Notes under the pieces: model-generated
What the model saw: only the letters and a program-made list of their open reading frames with translations
Told to the model about the DNA's origin: nothing
Databases searched by the model: none
Source: Candidatus Aerophobota bacterium
GTDB lineage: Bacteria > Aerophobota > Aerophobia > Aerophobales > Aerophobaceae
Direction: 5' to 3'
Length of the DNA stretch: 11,598 nt
NCBI GenBank assembly: GCA_030672545.1
Contig: DAOVGF010000010.1
Coordinates: forward strand, 1-11,598
Shown here: positions 6,439 through 11,598 of the stretch, piece by piece
How positions within the stretch are numbered: the stretch's first letter is position 1
Layout: each line of letters starts with the position of its first letter
Made by a program: the position numbers and the translations under genes

Positions 6439-7893
6439 ATGGCCATGAGAGGTTTCAAGCTCAATACTCAGCCCCTGCAATTATTGACCCAGGAGCAAGT
6501 GGAAGCAATTCATCAAGGTACTCTAAAAGTCCTTTCAGAAACAGGGATCAGGATTGAGCATCAGGAGGCATTAGAACTACTGAGTGAGCACGGATGCCAG
6601 GTTGATTTCCAGAAAAAACAGGTGAGGATCCCTGAATACCTGGTAGAGAATTGTCTATCTAAGGTTCCCTCAACCTTTCTGGTTAAAGCAAGGGACCCCA
6701 AAAATGATTTGAAAATAGGGGGGAATACGGTTTATTTCACCACTTTTCCAGGAATGAGAATCGTCGATCTGGATACCTGGAAGTCTCGACCGGCCACTAA
6801 AAAGGAAAATGCTGACGCAGTTCGAGTCCTGGACGCTCTGGAGAATCTCCACAAAATTCTATGCTATACGCCGTACTTTGAAGTAGAGGGAGTTCCTCCA
6901 GTTATGGCTATATCCGAGAGTGTAGCGGCTAAAATAAGGAATTCCACTAAATTTCAACTTACCGGTTACGGACGCCACTGTGAACTATTCAACATAAAGA
7001 TGGCCAGAGCAACCGGATGTGAGATTATGGGTCAGTGTTGTGCCTCACCACCCCTGACCTATTACGAGGACGCCATAGAAAGTGCCTTTAGATTTGTCAA
7101 AGCCGGGCTTCCCCTTCACATATCAACCGGTGACATCTTCGGGGGAACTGCCCCGGTTACCTTGGCCGGAGCATTGGTAATTACCAATGCTGAACTAATA
7201 GCTATAGTAGTGCTGACTCAACTGATAAAATCAGGAACCAGGTTAGTAGTTGCGGACTTTGTTTTTCCCCAGAATATGCGGACTGGTTCTCCTGCTTTTG
7301 GAGGTATTGAATGCTCCCTGCATCATGTAGCCTTCAATCAAATCTGGCGGGGCAAATATGGTATTCCTACCAACATTGCTTCTGTTGGTCTGAGCAGCTC
7401 CAAGAAGATAGATTTCCAATGTGGCTACGAAAAAACATCTCTGGCCTTGTTGGCTGCCCTGTCTGGGGCAAATCTCATTCAGTTGCACGGTGGAGTGCAC
7501 GGGGAAATCACCTATCATCCAGTTCAATCCATACTGGACGATGATATAGCTGGAATGATTGGTCACTTCATAGAAGGATTTGAAGTAAATGAGGAAACTC
7601 TGGCCCTGGATCTAATAAAACAGGTTGGACCAGTACCCGGTTACTATTTAAATAAAGAGCATACCAGAAAATGGTGGAGAAAGGAGCAGTTTCTGCCCCA
7701 GGTTGCTGACCGACTAACCTACCCGGAGTGGCTGAAAAAAGGGCAAAAAGATGCTCTGGTCCTGGCTAGGGAAAGAATGGAAAAAATTCTGGCTACTCAC
7801 CATCCCGTTCCTCTCTCCCCCGAACAGGATAAGGCCATAGATGAAATATTGAAAGAAGCCCGAAGATATTACCAGCAAAAGGAATTAATTTGA
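6439..7893 (+). CDS. MttB-family methyltransferase, pyrrolysine-free
   Basis: 484 residues, full length for the trimethylamine methyltransferase (MttB, COG5598) superfamily, a TIM-barrel enzyme that transfers a methyl group from a methylated amine or betaine to a partner corrinoid protein. True trimethylamine MttB proteins contain pyrrolysine read from an internal UAG. Here the frame has no in-frame TAG and ends in TGA, so it belongs to the non-pyrrolysine group. Characterised members of that group act on glycine betaine, proline betaine, carnitine and similar compounds. Typical segments are the N-terminal LTQEQVEAIHQGTLKVLSE helix, a GDIFGGTAPVTLAGALV stretch near 231-247 and the QCGYEKTSLALLAALSGAN region near 329-347. 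The start ATG follows AAAGGAGAGG; a second ATG six bases on is an alternative. The exact substrate cannot be read from sequence. Confidence 0.92.
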   Translation: MAMRGFKLNTQPLQLLTQEQVEAIHQGTLKVLSETGIRIEHQEALELLSEHGCQVDFQKKQVRIPEYLVENCLSKVPSTFLVKARDPKNDLKIGGNTVYFTTFPGMRIVDLDTWKSRPATKKENADAVRVLDALENLHKILCYTPYFEVEGVPPVMAISESVAAKIRNSTKFQLTGYGRHCELFNIKMARATGCEIMGQCCASPPLTYYEDAIESAFRFVKAGLPLHISTGDIFGGTAPVTLAGALVITNAELIAIVVLTQLIKSGTRLVVADFVFPQNMRTGSPAFGGIECSLHHVAFNQIWRGKYGIPTNIASVGLSSSKKIDFQCGYEKTSLALLAALSGANLIQLHGGVHGEITYHPVQSILDDDIAGMIGHFIEGFEVNEETLALDLIKQVGPVPGYYLNKEHTRKWWRKEQFLPQVADRLTYPEWLKKGQKDALVLARERMEKILATHHPVPLSPEQDKAIDEILKEARRYYQQKELI

Positions 7894-7908
7894 CCGGAGC
7901 ATTCTATC

Positions 7909-7947
7909 TATTAGAGACCTCTGGTGACTATGGTTTTTGCTCTAATA
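7909..7947. terminator. Weak stem-loop between converging operons
   Basis: TATTAGAG (7909-7916) pairs with CTCTAATA (7940-7947) around a 23-base loop that contains a short T-run. A second small palindrome, AATATC-A-GATATT, overlaps its right arm. The converging genes (methyltransferase stop at 7893, epimerase stop at 8002) make a terminator likely here. The stem is AT-rich without a proper U-tract, so termination is uncertain. Confidence 0.25.
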
Positions 7948-7983
7948 TCAGATATTCTAAGAAATTGGCCGGCTCAAGAAATT

Positions 7984-8001
7984 AGTGACTGTCCCCATTT
8001 T
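7984..8001 (-). repeat. GGGGACAGTCAC-type dispersed motif
   Basis: The minus strand reads AAAATGGGGACAGTCACT directly after the epimerase stop codon. From memory, GGGACAGTCAC next to a run of A or T recurs near small IS200-like/REP-associated transposons and their non-autonomous relatives in many bacteria. Only one copy is seen here and no transposase is present, so this could be a solo end or chance. Confidence 0.3.
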
Positions 8002-8937
8002 CTATGACCCCGTTGACTTGCTCTTGTACCACTCAATAGATTTTTTGATTCCTTCAGCAAATTCTGTCTTTGGATCGTAAGCAAGTTTTGCCTTGGCTTT
8101 TGAGATATCCGCCACGAATCTGGTGATCTCGCCGGTTCTGGTTTGTTCGATCACAACCTGGTTCTTTCCGTTCATGTATTCTCGAATCAATTGGGCTAAC
8201 TCTACAAGGGAGACGCCTTGGCCGGAAGCAATGTTAAACACATTATTCTTCACCCGATCAAAACTCTGGATACACTTGAGGATTCCGGAAATGGCGTCTT
8301 CGATGTAGGTGAAATCCAATAATTTTCTCGGGCCATAAACAACCAAATCCTTATTCTCCTGGGTTAACTTAATAAACAAGGGAACAACTCGATTGCTATC
8401 ATCATACATCCCGTACACATTTGATAATCTCACAATGATAAAATTCAGGTCATAACACTGGTGATAGGCGTGGACCAAAGCCTCACCTCCAACCTTGGAA
8501 GCAGTGTAAGGACTTTCGCAGTTTCTCACATAGGAGTCATCTTCACTATGAATTAACTGTTTCGAGTTACCGTAGACTTCTCTGCTTGAAGCAAAAATAA
8601 ATCTTCCTAAGTTACTTTTTCGGCAAAATTCCAGGGTGTTAAATAATATCTCAAAATTATCTCTGGCTAAAGTCGGATTCACCACCAAATCGTAGACCCT
8701 GGCATTGGCGGCTAAATGAATAACCAACTCAATATCCTTAGGTAAATTCTCCAGCGTTTGTTTATGGCGTAAATCCCCAATTATGGTTCGCTGATTAATT
8801 CTGTCATTCCACTGATTGGGCCTTAAATCTAGGCCAACGACTTGATATTTTAGTTTCAGTAATTCTTCACCCAGCCTGGTACCTACGGTACCACTACTTC
8901 CTGTAATCAGAACCTTTCTTATTTGCCTATCCTTCAC
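8002..8937 (-). CDS. NAD-dependent epimerase/dehydratase (extended SDR)
   Basis: 311 residues from the start chosen. The N-terminal NAD-binding motif is GSSGTVG (13-19), with acidic D37 in VVGLDLR suggesting NAD(H) preference. GDL (54-56), the LAANA segment (75-79), the FASSREVYG strand (115-123) with the catalytic Ser region, and YTASK (Y144, K148) complete the active site. The family converts nucleotide-activated sugars (C4 epimerisation, dehydration or similar) in the cytoplasm. GTG at 8937 is preferred because GGAGG lies five bases upstream; the TTG at 8940 would be only two bases from it. It is last in the operon, 36 bases after the membrane glycosyltransferase, so it probably supplies or modifies a sugar for a surface glycan. 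The exact reaction is unknown. Confidence 0.9.
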   Translation of the reverse strand: MKDRQIRKVLITGSSGTVGTRLGEELLKLKYQVVGLDLRPNQWNDRINQRTIIGDLRHKQTLENLPKDIELVIHLAANARVYDLVVNPTLARDNFEILFNTLEFCRKSNLGRFIFASSREVYGNSKQLIHSEDDSYVRNCESPYTASKVGGEALVHAYHQCYDLNFIIVRLSNVYGMYDDSNRVVPLFIKLTQENKDLVVYGPRKLLDFTYIEDAISGILKCIQSFDRVKNNVFNIASGQGVSLVELAQLIREYMNGKNQVVIEQTRTGEITRFVADISKAKAKLAYDPKTEFAEGIKKSIEWYKSKSTGS

Positions 8938-8973
8938 CAATCCCTCCAGAGTCTATGGAAATTTTTTTTAGCC

Positions 8974-10542
8974 TTACCTCAAATCATAAAGATAAACTGT
9001 TGCTCCGGTCCTCTTAAAGAAATCAAGTCTTTTTCCTTGGCTATCAAGGTAATGGAGAAAGAGTTTTTCGTCATCAACTCCTTTTCCTTCCCAGTTGCAG
9101 GACTCAACGTGCGAGAATAGTATCCACACCCTACTGTTGCCCCGAAGTTCATCCAACTCGCTCTTGTAATTGCCCCAATCACCCTGGACAGATTTAGACT
9201 CTCCCACCATGTAATCGCTCCTCTCAAAACCGTAGCCTTCTGAATAGTATTTGAAGGCATATTGTGCATAGCAGTAGAGATAGAGTACATCCCCATCTTG
9301 ATAATGGGTCCTAACGTAACTCATCACTGGTTTTATTTCTTCCATCGTGCGTGGCCTAATTAGATGATAGCCTGCCGAAAGTACGGGGTGAAAAAACAAT
9401 AATCCGACAAGAGCGATCCCAATGATGGGCCAATTATGCTTGGTTCTATCTCTAATCTTCTCGGCTCCCTCGGCGATAAGAAGCAAGAGAGAAGGAGTAA
9501 GAAATAGTAACAATCTTCCGCTGAACGGGTACTTATGGAAACCCGAGGCTAATAGGACCAGAAATGCCGGGAGCATCAAGATAAGAAACCTCTCCTTTCT
9601 TCTTGAGAACATTGAGATACAGCCAATTAGAAAGGCTAAAGCAGCAATACCGGGTAGCTCACGATACCCCCCCGGATATTGGAATATTCTAAAGAAGGCC
9701 GTCACAAACCATTTGACCTCGGAGAGAGACAAAGGGGGAAAAGGCATAAAACTGCCACTCCAGTAGTTCAACAAAGCCTGGTGTTGGCTCAAGCTATGCA
9801 GGGAAATAAAATAAACAGCAACCAAGCTCAGGGCCCAAAATAAATAAGCAATTGTCATCCGGCCAATGGTTGTCCATTCTTTTCTTTTCAGAGAAAACAA
9901 AGTCAGACTCACTAGCAGGCCTCCTAAGACGAAAACCGCCGGATGAGAAAACCAAATGGCTAGGGCTCCCAGAATTCCCAGAAGAACAATACGTGGAATA
10001 CTCGATCCTTTTGCTCGAAGATGAATGGTCGCCCAGTATATTAGCAGCGCTATGGCTACGTCACTGGAGTATTGCTTGACATCTACTGAATAATAAATCA
10101 AAGGTCCTGAAATGGCAAAAAGGCTAAGAGCAATAAGAACAGCTTTTGTTTTGACGTAATGCTTAGCCACCTCATAAAAGATAAACAGGGAGGCTATTCC
10201 CGACAAAAAAGGAAACAGTCTCAGAGCATATTCGCTCTGGCCGAATACTTGAATTACCAATTTCTCTAATAACAAGAAACCAATGGGAGCACCTTGATTG
10301 TGGTCCAGGAGCTGTAGGAGTCCCCAGAATGACCTATCAATGATATTTAATGCCAAAAGAGATTCGTCGAACCACAAGGAACGATTGAAAAGGTACTGAA
10401 CCAGGCGCAGGACAACACCCAGACCAATAATGACCCAGGGCAAGGCAGGAGAATTATAGACCAAGTTTGATTTTTGGAACAATTGCCGCTTAATTTGTGT
10501 AAAAACCCGAATAATACTGTGCCTAAGAGATTCCTCAGTCAT
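8974..10542 (-). CDS. Polytopic membrane glycosyltransferase (GT39/ArnT-like, PMT_2 family)
   Basis: 522 residues from ATG at 10542. Around eleven or twelve hydrophobic helices span about residues 33-400, followed by a soluble domain of about 115 residues. The first periplasmic loop carries NRSLWFDESLLALNI (53-67); the WFDE acidic pair is the conserved catalytic-site feature of this family, which uses polyprenyl-phosphate sugars as donors. GAPIGFLLLEKLV (84-96) and YALRLFPFLSG (105-115) are further landmarks. A TTG at 10554 would extend the protein by four residues and overlap the upstream GT2 stop; neither start has a good SD, which fits translational coupling. The GT2 enzyme just upstream could make the lipid-linked donor. 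Acceptor unknown. Confidence 0.88.
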   Translation of the reverse strand: MTEESLRHSIIRVFTQIKRQLFQKSNLVYNSPALPWVIIGLGVVLRLVQYLFNRSLWFDESLLALNIIDRSFWGLLQLLDHNQGAPIGFLLLEKLVIQVFGQSEYALRLFPFLSGIASLFIFYEVAKHYVKTKAVLIALSLFAISGPLIYYSVDVKQYSSDVAIALLIYWATIHLRAKGSSIPRIVLLGILGALAIWFSHPAVFVLGGLLVSLTLFSLKRKEWTTIGRMTIAYLFWALSLVAVYFISLHSLSQHQALLNYWSGSFMPFPPLSLSEVKWFVTAFFRIFQYPGGYRELPGIAALAFLIGCISMFSRRKERFLILMLPAFLVLLASGFHKYPFSGRLLLFLTPSLLLLIAEGAEKIRDRTKHNWPIIGIALVGLLFFHPVLSAGYHLIRPRTMEEIKPVMSYVRTHYQDGDVLYLYCYAQYAFKYYSEGYGFERSDYMVGESKSVQGDWGNYKSELDELRGNSRVWILFSHVESCNWEGKGVDDEKLFLHYLDSQGKRLDFFKRTGATVYLYDLR

Positions 10543-10546
10543 TTTT

Positions 10547-11233
10547 CTAATCAAAAAATCTGAACCAGATAATGGCCAAAATAGCTACGATACCATCTTT
10601 CCACTTGATCTTTTTTCCTTCCGCATAACTGCGGCCCTGGTAACTTATGGGAACTTCATCAACCCGGAACCCTTTCTTAGCTACCTTAGCCGTAAATTCG
10701 GGTTCAAATCCAAAGCGGCTTGACTTAAAGGTGATTACCCTGAGTATCTGCCTTCTGAACACCTTATAACCGGTCTCCATATCCGTCAGGTCCAAACCGG
10801 TCATCACCTTGGACAGTAATGTCAGGAACTTGTTACCCAGGCGCTGCCAAAAGAATGACTCCCTATCCCAACCGCCGAGAAATCGAGAACCATAGACTAC
10901 ATCCACTCTATCATAAAGTATCGGCTCTATCAACCTGCGGTATTCCCTGGGATCATACTCCAAATCAGCATCCTGGATAATGACGATGTCGCCGGTCACG
11001 AACTTGAAACCGGTTCGGAGAGCAGCACCTTTCCCCTGGTTCCGGAGATGGTAAAACACTTTCACATTTTCTTGATCCCGGTTAATCTCTTTTAGTCGCT
11101 CACCTGTCCCATCAGTGGAACCGTCGTCCACAATGATTATTTCTTTCTTTAGATGAATCGCTTGCACTCGGGAGACGATTTCCTCAATTGTCCCCACCTC
11201 ATTATAGACCGGTATGACCACGGATACTTTCAT
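10547..11233 (-). CDS. Family 2 glycosyltransferase, polyprenyl-phosphate sugar synthase-like
   Basis: 228 residues, a single GT-A domain of the DPM1/dolichol-phosphate-mannose synthase type. It opens VSVVIPVYNE (3-12). Nucleotide-sugar binding residues are DDGS (36-39) and the metal-binding DAD at 88-90 in QDADLEYDP. DMETGYKVFR (151-160) and FGFEPE (174-179) are typical of the subgroup that makes polyprenyl-phosphate mannose or glucose. The C-terminal 15 residues are hydrophobic but too short for the multi-helix anchor seen in longer relatives. The ATG at 11233 has a GAGGTGA SD with suitable spacing. It is the first gene of the three-gene glycan operon. Its likely job is to load a sugar on a lipid carrier at the inner face of the membrane. 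Confidence 0.9.
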   Translation of the reverse strand: MKVSVVIPVYNEVGTIEEIVSRVQAIHLKKEIIIVDDGSTDGTGERLKEINRDQENVKVFYHLRNQGKGAALRTGFKFVTGDIVIIQDADLEYDPREYRRLIEPILYDRVDVVYGSRFLGGWDRESFFWQRLGNKFLTLLSKVMTGLDLTDMETGYKVFRRQILRVITFKSSRFGFEPEFTAKVAKKGFRVDEVPISYQGRSYAEGKKIKWKDGIVAILAIIWFRFFD

Positions 11234-11291
11234 CTTGGGTCACCTCACCTCGAAGCTGAAGGAAATTAGGTAATAGTTTAGATTTCATAAA

Positions 11292-11382
11292 GGTAGCCAC
11301 AAGTTTTAACTTGCGCAAAAGGTTATGGTAGCCGCAAGTTTTAAGCTGCGCAAATAAACGCAGGCTAAAGCCTGCGGCTATC
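11292..11382 (-). repeat. Composite palindromic (REP-like) repeat, copy B, inverted relative to copy A
   Basis: A 91-base element, read on the minus strand, with the same three-palindrome layout as copy A at 5552-5643. The AGGCTTTAGCCT unit and the following GCGTTTATTTGCGCA linker are unchanged. The second and third units differ: copy B's second palindrome has unlike arms (AGCTT on one side, AACTT on the other), and its third carries the AAGTT/AACTT arms that copy A has in second place. It lies 58 bases before the GT2 start, within the probable 5' leader of that operon. Confidence 0.85.
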
Positions 11383-11401
11383 ACTCTATCTTCACCAAAA
11401 A

Positions 11402-11430
11402 ATAATAGCCTAAAACTGCCTGCCGTGCAA
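11402..11430 (-). promoter_or_regulatory. Candidate promoter of the glycan operon
   Basis: On the minus strand TTGCAC (11430-11425) and TATTAT (11407-11402) are 17 bases apart. The -10 box matches the consensus at five of six positions, the -35 at three. Transcription from it would cross repeat copy B and give a leader of about 160 bases before the GT2 start. Confidence 0.35.
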
Positions 11431-11459
11431 GTAGGGAAGCCTTTAATGTTCGCCCCTAC
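11431..11459. repeat. Imperfect GTAGGG/CCCTAC palindrome, repeat remnant
   Basis: GTAGGG (11431-11436) and CCCTAC (11454-11459) flank a partly degraded interior that includes GTTCGCC. It resembles a decayed member of the GTAGGGGCG-type dispersed intergenic palindromes. It neighbours copy B, so several repeat types cluster in this gap. Confidence 0.4.
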
Positions 11460-11489
11460 TTCCTCCGCCGCCCTGACCATCAATCAAAT

Positions 11490-11518
11490 TTGACCCGGCT
11501 TTGCAAAAATGATAATAT
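11490..11518 (+). promoter_or_regulatory. Candidate promoter of the right-edge gene
   Basis: TTGACC (11490-11495) and TAATAT (11513-11518) are 17 bases apart; a GATAAT overlapping the second box at 11511 is an alternative with a 15-base spacer. Transcription would begin close to 11525, about 29 bases before the ATG. Confidence 0.4.
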
Positions 11519-11553
11519 TCCCACTAAAAGTGACCTAGTTTTAGGAGGTAAAA

Positions 11554-11598
11554 ATGACCAAAGAATATGTGGTAGATGACGTCACCAGTACGGATACC
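11554..11598 (+). CDS. Start of a gene leaving the right edge, possibly LOG/TIGR00730-family
   Basis: An ATG at 11554 follows AGGAGG (11543-11548) by five bases and opens 15 codons before the window ends: MTKEYVVDDVTSTDT. The strong SD and the promoter-like boxes upstream make this a real start. The N-terminal YVVDD.T.T.. pattern resembles, from memory, the leading segment of TIGR00730/LOG-family Rossmann-fold proteins (lysine-decarboxylase-like phosphoribohydrolases), where it precedes a WR.FRI.aEFVeG segment. With 15 residues the family is only a suggestion. Confidence 0.6.
   Translation, partial: MTKEYVVDDVTSTDT

Larger units (their letters stand above)
11234..11553. other. 320-base divergent region upstream of the glycan operon and the right-edge gene
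   Basis: No real gene is visible. It holds composite repeat copy B (11292-11382), a candidate minus-strand promoter (11430-11402), an imperfect GTAGGG...CCCTAC hairpin (11431-11459) and a candidate plus-strand promoter (11490-11518). A 93-codon minus-strand open frame crossing it is made of repeat sequence and is not taken as a gene. Confidence 0.7.

Noticed and set aside
6439..7893. Pyrrolysine codon in the MttB-like gene
   Set aside because: No in-frame TAG occurs between start and the TGA stop.
5552..11382. Copies A and B as terminal inverted repeats of one large transposon
   Set aside because: No transposase lies between them, the enclosed genes form two unrelated housekeeping-style operons, and each copy is a self-contained set of palindromes in an intergenic gap.
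11202..11483. 93-codon minus-strand open frame across the GT2 start and the repeat
   Set aside because: It has no good SD, overlaps the GT2 start, and most of it is translated palindromic repeat, a common source of false hypothetical proteins.

Overview
The window looks like the chromosome of an uncultivated, probably anaerobic, diderm-type bacterium. GC content appears moderate (mid-40s percent by eye). Shine-Dalgarno (SD) sites are strong (AGGAGG), and GTG and TTG starts are common. A corrinoid protein paired with an MttB-family methyltransferase points to anaerobic one-carbon metabolism, as in acetogens, syntrophs and several candidate phyla. I cannot name the species.

Left block (1-4942, minus strand): a transporter operon reading leftwards. 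Its order is a ribose-type periplasmic substrate-binding protein (4942-3953), a permease (3853-2852), a single-domain ATPase (2791-2027), a second paralogous permease (2003-975) and a zinc peptidase of the MA/gluzincin type that runs off the left edge (931-1). Two RNA-level control elements are visible. One is a leader upstream of the binding protein with two strong SD sites, two short upstream reading frames and a terminator-like hairpin. The other is a long hairpin between the binding protein and the first permease that buries the permease's SD.

Centre (4943-7893): an 829-base divergent region holds the transporter leader, two dyads, an unassigned small ORF, a 92-bp composite palindromic repeat and a near-ideal sigma70 promoter. 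The promoter drives a plus-strand pair: a corrinoid protein (5772-6416) and a pyrrolysine-free MttB-family methyltransferase (6439-7893). The likely logic is that the transporter imports a methylated compound and the methyltransferase moves its methyl group to the corrinoid protein. The second methyltransferase and the corrinoid re-activator would have to lie elsewhere.

Right block (8002-11233, minus strand): a compact operon reads GT2 glycosyltransferase, then a polytopic GT39/ArnT-like membrane glycosyltransferase, then a sugar-nucleotide epimerase/dehydratase. This is a cell-surface glycan module. Its candidate promoter lies upstream of a second copy of the composite repeat, placed in the opposite orientation. 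A divergent plus-strand gene begins at 11554 and leaves the window after 15 codons; its start resembles LOG/TIGR00730-family proteins.

Most novel points: the attenuator-like leader of the transporter, the SD-sequestering hairpin, the coupling of a sugar-type ABC importer with an MttB/corrinoid pair of unknown substrate, and the arm-swapped composite repeats.
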